64,000 nt of DNA from Branchiostoma floridae (lineage: Eukaryota > Chordata > Leptocardii > Amphioxiformes > Branchiostomatidae), in assembly GCF_000003815.2 (NCBI RefSeq), contig NC_049992.1, positions 10,404,755-10,468,754 of the forward strand, read 5' to 3'. Both the position numbers and the translations under genes were made by a program. The notes below the pieces were generated by a model. That model did no database searches, had not been told where the DNA came from, and saw only the letters and a program-made list of their open reading frames with translations. The first letter of the stretch is position 1; every line of letters begins with the position of its first letter. This document shows, one piece after another, positions 11,770-26,700 of this stretch.

Positions 11770-14700
11770 TCACTGTAGAATCCGGTAAAGGTATAACCAG
11801 TAGAAGAGGTTGAATATAAGGAAGGCTAGGGGGAAGACGACTCGAGAGGCGCGGTCCACTGCATGGGAACGTCGTATTGCCAGTCGCTTAGCCTCCAATC
11901 TTAGTTCTGATGTGAAACGGACAGACTCACAGCTTTTCTTGTCACTGGACTTCTCCTTTGGTGTGTGCAGCATCTCAACTCGAGTTTCCTTGCCTTTTTC
12001 TGGCACGTCATAATCTTTGGCTGGATATGGGATACTGGTGATAGTCTTGGGTGTATACTCTTCATCCTTCTCCATGGTTCCAGTCTTCAAACTCTTATCA
12101 TTTGCTGAAACCTCAGCTGGCAGTGTCAGTGATTCACTGGTAATGGCACTCATACTGTGGTGGTTCTTTATTGCCTTTGTGCAAGGAGTCTCCATCAAGG
12201 GTGGGTGGTCCAGGTTGCCAGTAGACTGAGTAAAATCTTTCTTTTCAGATGCTTGCATGCGTTCTACAGGTGCGCAGTTGTTCACATCAGGTGTGCAGCT
12301 GTCTCCTTGACTATGTGCCGACTGTGCAGCTATGGAGGTTCTCAGGTGCAGGCCGTTCAGCTGAGAGACTGTACCGGCATCACCACTGCAGGGGTCGTTT
12401 TTCTTTTTGTGACGTAGCTTCTTCATCAAGCGCTTGTCCTGTAAAACATATTCAATGCATCTGTTAAGCTTTATCTACAACTCTTTTTTTGATGTGGATA
12501 AATAATGTATGCAGTTCACATGCTCTAAATGATATTGTTAAAGTCTGGTACAAAGAAGAGCATAAAATACATAAAGATGCATATGTATTACATTATATCA
12601 TCGCTTATAGCAAACTTCTATCAATCTTCAAGTAGTGGAAATCAATGGCAATGAAAATGTACAAGAAAAAAGACACTACTGGTGATATTTCATCTTGAGA
12701 GATTTAACTCACTTCTCTTAACTTGAATTTATAAACTGGAAACCCCACATTAAAGTGTATGGGTCTGGTAATTTGATTTACAGTAGTAAAGCCTACCTGG
12801 CGTGAGATGTGGTTGACAATGGCATACTCCAGCAAGGCTGCAAACACAAAGGTCTGGCAAGCTGCCATCCAGATGTCCATATCTGTTATGTAGGAAACCC
12901 TGATGGAAAAGGCGGGGCAAGGTCAAGTACTGTTGTGGTTGTAGCTGTATTAATAAAACATCCTCGGTTGTCGATATGATAATAATCCCTGGATGTAGTG
13001 TTACTGATCAATGGCAACGACTTCTCAGCTTTGTTGAAGATCACAAAACAGATCTATTGTATGTGTTACTGAATGGTTGATGAAACAATGACTACTGGTG
13101 CAGGTAGCAAATAACACTTGGCAGCAGAATGGATAGAAAGTTTAAAAGAAAATGATGGCTGGAATGTTAGAGAGTATGCTTTGATGAGTGAGGGATGAGG
13201 ACTGAAGATATGAACAAAAATGCGATAATTGCACAGCAGTAATTTCTGCAATTTGATAGATGTGTGCATGTATTTGCTTTTGTACAAAATGTATATTTGC
13301 TTGAAGTACATGCAGACTGCTCAAAATACTTTTTTTTCAGGCAGGTTGCCCAGGCAGCAACTGAGTCAAATGCCAGGTTGCGCCATCAACATTTTAGGTT
13401 GCCCCACTTTCAAGGTATTACTTCCTTCAAATCAACAACTTACCCATTACATTTTCTTCCAGTTACATGTAACTACTTACGTTTTATCTTATCAAGAATT
13501 AAGTAAAAAAGCTTATGCACTGAATCCAACTGCAAAATTTCAGGTTGGGTACTGCACTACCTGGCTTTAAAATTGAGTTGCACCAAGAAAAATGTTGCGT
13601 TTTGAAGTGTGCAAGTCAGGGTACTGTAAATGCATTTAAGTTCATGGGGATTTGATTTCGCGGTAGTGGGAAAAAGGACTTTTCGCGGTTTTAAATTCAT
13701 GGTAGCACCATGCACTGTAGTCTTTTACTGCCATGGAAAAATGTTCGCGGTGGTTTTAAGTTTGCTGTGTCAAGCAGCCACTGTGCAAACCGCAAACATT
13801 AAACCACTGCGAAAGTTTCTGCATTTACAGTATTTTGAGCACTCAGTTATGTAAGACTGACCTGGGCATGGCGGCTGGAGTAGTAGTGGCACTGTGTGTG
13901 GTGAGTGTCAGGACGGTGTGAGACTGACCTGGGCATGGCGGCTCGAGTAGTAGTGGCACTGTGTGTAGTGAGTGTCAGGACGGTGTGAGACTGACCTGGG
14001 CATGGCGGCTCGAGTAGTAGTGGCACTGTGTGTAGTGAGTGTCAGGACGGTGTGAGACTGACCTGGGCATGGCGGCTCGAGTAGTAGTGGCACTGTGTGT
14101 AGTGAGTGTCAGGACGGTGGTGATGTGACATGTAAGACTGACCTAGGCATGGCAGCTCGAGTAGTAGTGGCACTGTGTGTAGTGAGTGTCAGGACGGTGT
14201 GAGACTGACCTGGGCATGGCGGCTCGAGTAGTAGTGGCACTGTGTGTGGTGAGTGTCAGGACGGTGTGAGACTGACCTGGGCATGGCGGCTCGAGTAGTA
14301 GTGGCACTGTGTGTGGTGAGTGTCAGGACGGTGGTGATGGCCAGGGCTACTCGGGCAGGCGCAGACTCGCTGTGGATCCAGAAGGACACCCAGGAGATGA
14401 TGACGATGAGGATGCTGGGAAGGTAGATCTGGATCAGGAAGTAGCCGATCCTGCGCTCCAACAGGAAGTCAGCCTTGATACAAGGGAAATCTCCTGGAAA
14501 CAAAATTATATCAATATCTAAGGTTTAGTATTGTAGGGATGTCTGTGTGGCGCAACGGCTAGAGCGTTGGAATCGGAATTGGTAGGTCCTGAGATCGTTA
14601 TGCCCCTGCCCCCATGACGGTGGAGTGACGCCCACCGAGCCTCACGGCTAAGAGAGACTTTAGAGAGAGACTTAATCTGTCTAAAGGTGCCAAAAACACG

Positions 14701-17700
14701 TACGGATTTGGTGTGCCAGTGTGTCAACATCTGCACACTTGCCACTAAGACCTGTGATTTTTTTAAAAATTGTGCCGTTATTTTACAGACCATGATGGTT
14801 CCAGATGATGATAAAATACAACACCCAAAATAGGCAGGTAACAACGTTCATACAAAGCTGTCTCTTTTACTAAATTTGTGGTAGATTGCCAGAAGTCAAG
14901 ATTTATGTCTGATTTTAAAATTATCATTTGGGAATTTTTAGGTAAGCAAATGCTTTTGTAATAGAGCTGGGCTGTAATAGCTCAAAACGTTATGCACATT
15001 TACCAGTTAATTATCACTTGAATGCATACTGTACTCTGTATGAATCTTACATATAAGAAGTAACGAGCAGACTGATGCATATTCATCCTCGTAAAGCTGC
15101 CTGCATGGAAAACACGGATGATCCAATCTTTAATCAAATGCCTAACAGCGCATGGATTTATTGAACCGAAATGGTCCTGCTTTCGGCCACTGCAGAGGTA
15201 GATTTGGCAAGCAGCTGTATATATGACATGCAGAAGGCATCGAGCCCAATAAACATGGCAAATAGTGCAAATAACCCAGATTTTACAGCGAGAGCACAAT
15301 TTATTTTGAATTTCTGGAAAGGGTTTGTGGTGTAAGCATTTGCTGATGAGGCTTTTAATGCATTGGAAACTGTGGGTTTACTAGTATTTTCTGACATTAC
15401 AAGAAACCTATCAATGGATTTATCCAGACTGTGGCTTCAACGTTGATAACTGACTACAGAAAATAACATTTTCAAATCTGTTACTGTAACAGCAAAAGCA
15501 ATTACTTTGACAAAAGTACACAATCAACAGTCAAGAGATACAATAAGAAATCATTCTTCATACACAATATTGTATGTCATATGACATAGAGAATATGCTT
15601 TACCGTCATATATTGCATCGTAAAAACGACCAAATAAAACTTCTAAGGCATGTTATTAAAGTTCAAGAGGACACATTAAAACTTTATCAGCACAATAATA
15701 AAAGACAGACTGTTCTGGAAGTCAAACTTTACTTGCTGCACCTCATAGAGGATGATTGATAATAATGATGATGATGATAAAGCATTCTTGATCCTGCACG
15801 TCAACATAGCAAATCAGTCAAACAGATGGTATGATAAGGAAGGCAAATCAGTAGCACTTTCACTGAATCCGTAAAATGTTAATAGTGTGTCATTACGTTT
15901 CAAGAACAAAGTGAAAGTGAAAGCCTTTTGAAGTTAAGATCAATCAGACTATCACTAAAACTTAAGCACCGCGATGCATAAAATGTTATGGTATGCAAGA
16001 AGACGAATCAGTAGCACTTCCGGCCATAGTACTTAACGTTGTTGTATATCAACCAGACAAATGCCACTTCTTCATGGGAATTGCCGTTGTTATACAGACA
16101 CATTGTCATTCTCCGGCATTCACATATTGGTTTTTCCATTGACGTATGTTATTGATTTCCAGAGATTATCCAGTGAATAGATAACTAGGATGTACAGTAA
16201 TGGGTCGGTGGTGCTGTTACAGTGCTCTTTAGAACACTTGACCTTTCGACCTTATGTAAATGTCTCAATTCCAAGCCTGCCCTTAGAATGTTAAGCTTCA
16301 GACTCTCTTTCTATTGGATCATTTCAAACTTTCTTTCATTAATTTACGGAAACATCTCCATCATGTAAAGGCTTTACATATGAGGGGTGATCAATAAGTC
16401 CTCGGCCTCACCCAGAAATAATAAGCACAACTCAGATTTCTAAGCGCAACTTCATTGTATGAAGCCTTTTATGAATATCCTCCAAATTTCAAATCATTGT
16501 TGTCATTACTTTCAAGGCATTCGTTTTTTTTTTGAAAATTAGAAGGTAAGTGGCGAGAAAAACAAGGGTGAATTGTGGTCAGACATGTGTGGGTCGAGTT
16601 CCCCATGCCGTAAATTCTTTGTCATTAACAAAGACATTCTCAAAATGTTTGATGATGATTCTCTTTCTATTTCAAGCAGAAAGAAGTGGGTGTCTGACGT
16701 CCAGCAGCGCAGCTTCACCCGCACACCTCAGGTCGCAGCTCAATTGTCCACGTTTTTTCCTTCTCCCTTACCTAACGTTACTGTGTGTTGCCTGCAAAGT
16801 TATAATCACACTAATTTTAATTTTGGTACACATTCATATAAGACTTTATACTTGACATCTATACTTCGAAATCTGAGTTGTGCCTATTATTTCTGGGTGA
16901 GGCCGAGGACTTACTGATCACCTCTCGTACGTGACTTACTGTCTTGAATATCAGAGAAGGTCAAAGAGAATAAGGTTGTCTTCTACAATGTAACATGAAC
17001 GGATTGCACAAATCACAGGTAATAACAGTCTCATAATACAGCATAAGTGCAAAGACATCTAATAACAGACAGTTGTCTTGGGTTCAAGTGAAAACAGTCA
17101 TATACCCTGACTTGTTATCCCAGCTCATTACTTTGTCCCATCCGATCCAGAAAATGTGAATTGCAGTTAGATCAGCACTGACTTTCCTTGATTCCAACCT
17201 TTTGGTAGTTACATTCTAGTCTACTATGATTTTTTTAATTCTTCAAACGATAAGCCAATGACATTACATGGGATATTATCCATATTTTAAGAAAGTGGGA
17301 AAGATCCAAGAAATAAACAGGCACTTTGTTGTTCATACATGAATGTATTTGGACATTCTGCTGTTCACTTTATTCCATTCATGGCTAGCTTATTTCATTA
17401 GTTCTGAACCTGATATCTGGCTTGATTTACCGCACCGATGACTCAGCAGAATTACCTTGCACACTTCATTTACCTGCAGAGATTAGGATCGATTTGGTAT
17501 GGTTTACCGGGTCGAGTCACGATGTTGAGATACTGAGGGTGACATCACATCCTATATCATCAGCGGAGGAGTCATTGAGCCCTGGTTGAAACAATGTGGG
17601 GCCTCTGTGGCATACCCAGGAGGAGTACAAACGTAACCCTTAAGCTTGAAAACCTCCCTTGCTGCCAGGCTAACCACATTGATTCTACCGTATCTGTATC

Positions 17701-20700
17701 TTTTGTATTTATGAATGGCAATTCTATTACATCTTCTCTATTCAGTAACTTTATCCAATCAATTCCCTAATGGCCAAGTTTGGCAAACTTTTCATCTATA
17801 GATCTCTATAACCTCCAACATGGATGTTGCTCTCTACGACCTCCCCATACAGTAGTTATTGGCTGCTGGCAAATTGTAAAACGTATGCATCTTTCAAAGA
17901 CATAGCAATTATGGCTAATGTATTGGATGTTGGTTGTCCCATGTAGTTGGAATCTTTCAAAGAGCAGCTTTTCAGGTTACAACCTTTGCCATCGATTACC
18001 AGGGCAGAGGAGCCATTGAGAATTTGGTATAAGGAAATTATGATAAAACACAAGATAACTGATCTGATACAGAAAGAAAATGTCTTGAATGATGATTGTG
18101 ATCGACAGAGAGAGAGGAAATGAGAAAGTATGGTTAGTAAAGGGATGTCCTAAAATCCGGATTGCACCATTAGGGTCTCCATCAAGAGGACTATCAGTGT
18201 CACTAACGAAGAAGAATATTGCGTGCATGGCCAAGAAATACATTTGAGGATCATTGTGTCCCATCAGAGGATTGCACAGAGCGCATGATGGACCATTCCA
18301 CATCTATATATAGGCCTGCAGATTTCCATTGGCAATCCCCGCTCATATCTCAGAACTTTATGTCTGTTCAAGCCCAGTAATGACGTCTCAAGGCGGTTTG
18401 AAGTAACAGTATACGTTACAACCTTCCCCTGGCAAGCTGTAGGTACCATTCACAGTGTGGCAGGCCATTCTATTTAGTAAGATAAGGACAGATGTTCATA
18501 GAACTTGTGAAACTCAGCCTGTCCCCAACTATTGGATGTTATCGAAGGTTTTGGTCTAACTGGCTCAGAAGTTGCAGGAGAGAATGTCTGAATCAGACGG
18601 GGGTACTGGATGCTCATTTGCGGTCATTGGTGCATGTCAAGTATTTTGAGTCTTCGTTTGGATGATGACGATCTTCTTTTATTCAAGTCACAATATGATT
18701 GCGTATACTTAGTCACTTTTTGCAATGAAAGATCATGCAGATTTTAGACTTGGTGTTTTGGCGAGTCAGGTCAGAGGCAACTTCACTCTGACCTGTGATA
18801 GTTTTCATTAGAAGAAGCGTAATCATCAGCTCATCTTTGCCAGTATCTATACGTATACGTGCATTGCCTTATCTGTCTCGGAATTAGATACAATAATAAG
18901 CCCTTTCACAGAGATCAGAACGCATGTGCGGCCATAGGAATTCTAGGTAACGTTGATATGTCAGAAAGTGAAAAGCTCAAAAAAGAAACAAAACCCGTCT
19001 GGATATTGTTACGAGGGGCGTGCAATTAGTAATGGTCCTGACCCATTTCCCATAGCAGGAGATTAATGAAACTTGGCACAGTTATTAGTCTTTCTCTTCA
19101 TAGGAATCACCCAGAGTTATGCATTTCTCCCATCGTTTGATGCAGCTCTGGACACCGATTTTGTAGGACACCCCAGGTTGGTCCTCCAACTGATGCCTCA
19201 TCAATGGCACAAGAGGGACGACCAGGTCTGGGAGCTGTTTCCACAGACTTCCAGCCACGTTTGAATTCAGGATGCCAGCGTTTTACAAGGTCATATGATG
19301 GGGCATCATCACCATAAGTTTCATTTATTTCATCAAAAGTCTTCTTTGGTGTGCGTCCTTTCAAATACAAAAACCGGATCACTGCGCGACACTCAACTGG
19401 TTCCATTTCACACCTGGTCCATTTTGCACCTGACTAAGTTCAAACACCAGTAAATCAGAAACCACAATTAGTTCAGAGTTGTCTTTTGTAACATAACCCA
19501 TAGAGATATGAATTATTACACATACAAAATTTCATTTAGATCAGACAACTGGAAGTGGGTCAGGACCATTACTTATTGCACGCCCCTCGTATGATGTACA
19601 GTACATCATAACAATATCCAGACGGGTTTTGTTTCTTTTTTCGGGACCTTTACCTTTGACATATTACCTAGAAAGGGCTTATCTTTCTCTGGCGGGGATT
19701 GATTGACCCCTCCCCTGTCGGACGGGAGGCTAGGAGCGTGACTTAGTATGGTAATAGCTAAATTGCTGAAGTTGTCGTGAGCTGATGAGAGAGCAACTAT
19801 TCTGTTCAGACGAAGGCACAGCACTTTGTGAGAACGCACCTGTGGAGTACCCTGCTGTACAACTCTTCACATCGGCAATGCTGAGGTCAAAGTCAGGCAG
19901 GTGGACTTCCCGGGATATCTCCAGGGGTGCTCTGGTGGTGATCCAGCCCAGCACCATGTCCTGTGTGGTGTAGCTGTCTGGGAAGGTGAGGAACAGAGAC
20001 ATAATGGTAAGGAAACGACGGGGGTTCAATCATTAAAATAAGAGGTTCGTAGTGTCAGGGTCAGCAAGCACATTGTACATGGCTTTGATCGCAGTTTTAA
20101 GTTTAGGAACAGAGACATTTAATGGTAACAAAATCGACGGGGGTTCAGTCATTAACGCAAGAGGTTCGAAGTGTCAGGGTCAGCAAGCTCATTGTAACGT
20201 TACATAGCTTTGAGCACAGCTTGAAGTTTAGGAATAGAGCAACGGGGGATCAGTCATTAACGTAAGGGGTTAGTATCAGGGTCAGTAATAAACCAAGCAC
20301 ATTGAACATAACATTGTACACAATGATAGGATTCCACTGAAAAACAGTGAACTTACACTAGTATAATCCAGTAGGTATTGAATATAGCAATAAACGAATG
20401 ATCTTTATTTGCATGTTCCTGCCCATGTGGGCTAAATGCAGCAAATCCCATGATGGGATACTAATTATAAAGACTAAGTACTATAACATGTAGTATTACA
20501 ATTGAATAAACAATACATCTGCAACTAAGTTATCACTATATCTAACGTTTACATGACTCTTCCCTTTTCTTAAAACATGTGTATACGAACTCACAGAGTT
20601 TGTGTTGTACAAAGTTGTCTGTGGTTGTCATTATATGTACAAACAGGTTGTCGTTGGTTAACTCTTTACATCGTGTATCTACTACATTCAGAGCACTGAT

Positions 20701-23700
20701 AAAAGAGTTGCGCATGTCATTGTATAAAGGACACTCTAATATAAAATGGACTTCATTCTCTATACGGTTGGAGTTACAAAGTGTACAGAGTCTAAAACAT
20801 ATCTAGGACCTACGACCAGAGGAAAATTATGCCAAGTGCGTATGAAATGTAGAGGAATGGCAAAAAGTACGATATTGACAATTTGATACAATCAATAGCA
20901 GTCTTTATCAAATTATAATTCTGTCTCAACTTTAAATTAAATTTTTGTTTTCCTTTAGTTTTAGTGAGACTCCCTTTACCGTCACAATAGGGATACAATT
21001 TCACTATACGGATATTGGTAGTATCTAATAAGTGACGGTAGATCCGAACCACTGCACTAACCAACAGTAGATGCCAATCGGGTGTGACACACTGCACAAA
21101 TTAACTCTCATCATCCAATTTGAAACTGTTCATTAACATCACCGTTGGCTTGCCGATAAAGAAGAATGGATTAGCGGAACTTACAGCTTTCTATCTGCAT
21201 CTTACAGTATTGCTTGTCAGCAGGAAAGCTGCGCAGGTGCATGTAACACGACAGCTTCAGGGACAGCCTGAAACATGGTAAAGTTGGTCAGCTTTACGCT
21301 AAAGAACTTTATTGAATCAGAGACTGGACTAAGTGATAGGGACCTAACTATAATGATGAATAATAGATCACACTGGAAGCGGTTAATGCTACAACTCGAT
21401 AGAGTATGGCTGTGTATGTGTGTAAGGAGCCAGCGCTCTAATCTAAATCGAACAATTCATCAATACACGAAAGAGCAGATCTACTTGCTTATCTTCCTAA
21501 TCCACTCATCGAAGGTTTGGTGATTCAGACAATGGGTCTTCAAAAACAACCAATTGAAACCATGATCCGTTATTAGATAAGGAGAGATCCCTCTCAGATG
21601 AGTGGGCGTCGTCGATATCTATCTCATTGTCATTCTACACGCTACACCATGAAGTTTAGTACCATGCACGGGTGGGTGGTTTGCTAGAGACCATTACTTC
21701 TACCCCAGGGAACCGTAGAATCCAATGAAAAGTTGGTTATTTGATTCTCCTTCAGCAAGCCCTTGCCTGTCCAAGTATATCAGAATCAGTACCAGTTCAA
21801 CCATGTAGGGTGAGAAGCCAGCATACATTTCCATATCTAATGTATTGACACTGATTGGTGACAGTTGTGACACTGATTGGTAACTGTTGTAACATCTGAA
21901 GCATTGGTACCATTGAATATACCATGTATTACTCTTGGACATAATTACTAAGGAATGTAGTACATGCATCTAAGTACCAGTTGAAGGCTTATACTGACAT
22001 TGTATCCTTATCTTTCAGCAGTCAAAATTTAAAGGTTTTCTATAGTTAATAGTTTACAGCAGTTTTCTTATAGTCTATAGCTTGTTTTAAATGTTCGCTG
22101 GAGGTGTGTGTCCTGTAGAGGGTGTATAATCCTGTTGCCCACACCTCTCAGATCTTGATTTGTAAATGTTAATAAATAAATAGATATATAAATAAATAAA
22201 AACTAATGGCAGTCGCTGACATGACTGCCAAGGATACTAGCAAAGGTGCAATGGCTGGAAATTTGATGGAGGCAACTGCTGTCCGAAAGGAAGATTCCCA
22301 TTTACTTTATTTACTACAAATAGTAGCCCTTCGACAACTGTAAATAGTGAGGCTGTTGTACCTACCGCATGCTGTAGAGAACGGTACCATTGGGGTGGAT
22401 CCTTATGTACTTGTTGGCCGTGGTGATGGCGTGCATCTTGCCGTCCTTCTCGTTCACGAAGAACAAATCCGGCACCCAGATCTTAGGCCGGATGTTGGAG
22501 TCCAGACTGATGGTTTTGTTCAGTCCTTCAAACACCAGCCGCGGGTCCTGCCAGAACTGCCGCAGGTAGATGCCAACTGTGTAATCCTAGCAGGAAAGTT
22601 CATCTGATTTGGTAAATTACATACTGGAGAGTTGAAACTTTTCGCCAATCAAAATCATCGACTCACAGGAGGGGTGGGGGTAGGGGTAGTGACTTCCAAC
22701 ATTTCACCCACTGGCGCCACCTATGCATAAATGCACGTGTTCTGAGCTACTGGGTAGCGAAAGAGGACTAAACGGGTCCATAAAAAATAGTGGTGATGGG
22801 TTGGTGAAGAGTTTACTTTCTCCGTATCACGTAATCCTGAAGAAGTCCATTTTGGCGCGTATGGAAGGCATTTCAGCACCCATGCATTATCAAAAACTAG
22901 TAAATGAATTTGCCAGTAAAACAAAATATTTATTTTACGTTGCATGATTGCTTTCTAATTCTTTTACAGCTGCATTTGATTTGAAAGTCAACCCATCATC
23001 TTTACGTACTGTTATATGATTTGAGATCAAAGTGGCAGACGGTGATGTAAAATAAACTGCGGGTAATAAAATTGAGGCTGCAAGGAACATCTGAGCGTCC
23101 TGCATTTTGTTAAGGATTACGAAAGAATACGTCATGTCAATAAACTCACCACCGACATGTTACAAGCTTCCAATCAGTAGCGCGTAGAGTTAATGAAGTA
23201 ATTACCATATCTTATTGTTGGCTGGCACGATCGAAAAAAATTTTGGGCTGTGCAATGGGCTACGCTAAAGCCACCGAGACGTATGCCTTGCGTGCGTCAG
23301 AAGACTTCTGCATCGTTATTGAAGTTTTAGTTCTGGAGAGCTCAGCGGACCAGAGGTCGTTTATGTTAGTGGCTTGATTAGATAATCTATAAACAGTTTC
23401 TTTATTGTGTCTTAGCGATGCATGCACTCACTTTAACAGAAATAATCAATGGTATATCCTTATTGCTTGATTACTTGCATATGTATTTTCTTGAACAGTC
23501 CATATGAATTGATTCCAGGCTGGAATTTTTGTTTGACATTTCTAAAACCAGACGTCACGTCTCGTCCATTGGTTGAAGATCTATTGATGGCAAAGCTGCA
23601 TCACATCTACCGTATCAATTGATCGGAGACTTTGCATGTCCCTCTTCGATGAGACAAAAACTAGCCCCTTCTGCCTTTACATGTCTTCGCTTTTTCATGA

Positions 23701-26700
23701 TCAAATATCAGAATGTGTAACTCTGTACATGTGGTTAAAATATTTTTGTAGCTGTCCGTTTGATGCGTACACGCTCTAGCAATGCAATAAACAAGCATGT
23801 GGGTAAACCCATTCATTGCGTATTCTATGTACAATGAGATAAACAGCCCAATTCATACTATTGCTTTTCACAGCCGTTTGTATTTTAACTATGCGTTTCA
23901 CTCAGTATAGAGGCTTAGCATGGTAATTTATCACCGAGTGTGTGAGGATATAGTACCACGTGTCCCCATTGACGTCATCAATAAACCAGACAATCTTATT
24001 TGGTGATTTACATTTCTGCTAAGCATTGACGGATTTCAATGCAGGAGAAGGTACCGCATGTCCCTATTGACGTATTCGAGTCACCAATAAACCAGACAAT
24101 CTTATTTGAATTTACATTTTTGCTAAGTATTGACGGATTTCAATGCCTCAAGAGCAGATTACTATCCCTGAAGTGCTGACAACAGAACAGTCACATGTAT
24201 TTTAAAGCTCCTGCTAGGCCAATTACTAATTGTCATTGCTGATAGCCATTACGAGATAGCAATAGGCATCACCGTTTTAGACTTTACCTCCTGTTAAACC
24301 TTTCAGGCGGATAATAGATTCCTGACTGGTTCTATCTCGCAACTTTCCATCAGGTTCCGAGTCATGAGCGGTAGGTCCTGAAAGGATCGATATACACCTG
24401 CGAACCATGAACGTTTGTTCAGTACCTGTAGTTAGGTAACTGTATGACAGATGCATCTTGTGAGGCAAGTGTTGGCACTGTGTCGGGATCTGTATCAGCA
24501 GCTTGCTTTGATCGAATGGTAGCAGCAGCACTGTCGTTGGTATGTTTTAAATCACGGTTGCGGCCGTATTTCATTTCACAACAGAAAATAGATTGTTGCT
24601 AGACGCCGGAAAGACACGAGTAGTTCATTTTCATGATATCACAAATGTGCCCCGTATGACATCCTTGGCGTGTTACACAATTACTAGCACTGTTGTTTCT
24701 CTTAGGCTGCACATCCGCTAATTGCCACTCCCAATGTGATGGCTCATTTATTTCCGTGTAATGAGAACGGATCAATAAAGAAAGTAGAGCTCGTTGTCAA
24801 TGCTTTGTTAGGGTCTGGTCGATATCTGGTGGATCCCAACCTGATTGATGAACTTTGATGGTGGCTTCTTTCGTGGGACTGTTAAGACTGGAGAGAAAAC
24901 TATCTGAAAGACGCCTTTATCTACGTCACTGGTCCTGATATTCACGTTGAGACACACTGACAATTGAAGAGACTCGTTTACCACAGCTCTCTATGTATAT
25001 ACTGTAAGGTGTAACGCGTAACAAAAAGAAATAGGATCGTAACCGAGGCATACTCAACCCCTGCCCAACTTTTCTTTGATTGATGTAACAAGGCGTGCCG
25101 GTCTTGCAAAAAATTATCCATCAACTGTAAACAGGTCAGTTTCCTGTCTACAACCTTTTGCAATATTGGCTGCTGCCCTGAAGGTCATCAAGGAGCAACT
25201 TATCTTAGCTTAAAACCGGTATCATTGCTGCGTCATTACAGGCTGTACCCCAGCCATGTTGTGTAGCGAGAGATATCCGATCCTGCTCCATCATAAATGG
25301 CAAACAGCCAATCTGTCCACAGCCCCACTGGTGGTACAATATACGCCGTCTGTTGTCTTCTGCGATGCCAGCAGACATTTTATGCAGTTACCCAATTATC
25401 CTGCCGAAGACCTTTCTTTTATGAGAGGCGCATAAACGGAAAAGGATAATAGGAAGCATTCCTCTTCATGATGCTCTAAATAATGGTGAGCGAATGGACA
25501 GTAAGTCTTTCTTTTGTGTCCTCCTTCCACGTCAATGACAACGTAAGTGCAGCTTCCAACAAAAAGGCAGAGGTAGAAATTACAGTGTTAGTCTGTAATA
25601 ACTATAAACACTGAGCTAACTGTTGTCTTTCTAAAGGCCATCAATAATAACTGGGTCGACGCTTCTCTATACCGTACAATCCATTATCAAGTCATGGTAT
25701 CGCAAATTAGAAGCACGTGTCACGTCTATGGTCACGTTTAACGTAATACAGGACTTCCAATTTAGATTAATTTGGCCTTGAAAACGTCAGGCATGATCTG
25801 TTTATTGTGTCTATCTGGTGTTAAAAGTAAGAGTGATGCAGCAAAACTCTAAGATACATGAGTTGTAACTTCTAAAGCTATCCGGGGAGCACGAAGAGTT
25901 CATGCTTCAATACAAGTAATTTCATTGCTACCCGTGCCTAAATGTGTTCGCCTCGTTCAATCTATTTCTCCATTCCTTGTGCACACATCGTGATCTTTTA
26001 TTTTATCGTAGCCTCATTATTGCTAATCCTGTCATTAGTTCTATGCGCAGCATGGCGTAAGCTGGATTATGAACATTGCCATTTCTCTTTTCATTAAATC
26101 ATTTTCAGATGAGATGTTGCATTGCTCGGTAGTTATTAACACCCTGAGTAACCGTTTTATAAGTCGCACTATAACTGCAAATTCAACATGACGATTTACT
26201 GCTGATTCGCTTGATGTGAGAAACCTATGATCACCAAAGGACATTCTGTCAAGGTCCATAGCCTGATTTATTGCGAAGAGTCCCATGGTACTGGAGCATA
26301 CTGCCTGTCTGACCTGTGTAAGGATGCCCTATGGTAATTAGAAGCACTCCATCTTGTACAGGGTGCTGACAATGCGGTGTGTTATCTGACGCCATGTGAC
26401 CGTTACAAATCTAAAACTAGACCAGATAATCATTGTGGCTAAATCTACTAGTAACTGACCCTCAACTTTATGACTAAAATTGCGATAAAGAGCCTGAAAC
26501 TATTTCTTTCATTACACTCTCTTTTTCCCACTGTGTCTCTGCTAAATGCTAGAAATTTTGCTGAAATATGAACTTTTTCACCTTTGAATCACATCTTTGT
26601 TAAATGAACTAGCCTGATTAATTTTACATAAGTACGGCAGTGTATAAGTCTTATCAAGACATGCATTGGCAAATTGCAGCTTTATGGCTGTCAGCACTTC

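Larger units (their letters stand above)
18896..19682. mobile_element. Foldback element interrupted by a mariner insertion
   Basis: The arms 18896-19010 and about 19591-19682 are inverted copies, starting ataagccctttc and ending gaaagggcttat; the inner parts include aaaaagaaacaaaacccgtc and its complement. Removing 19012-19589 and one TA restores a perfect palindrome around tgatgtac-a-gtacatca. Confidence 0.85.

Noticed and set aside
13908-14093. Minus-strand ORF made of repeated [17 protein letters not shown]
   Set aside because: It is the M2 minisatellite read in shifted frames, not a separate gene.
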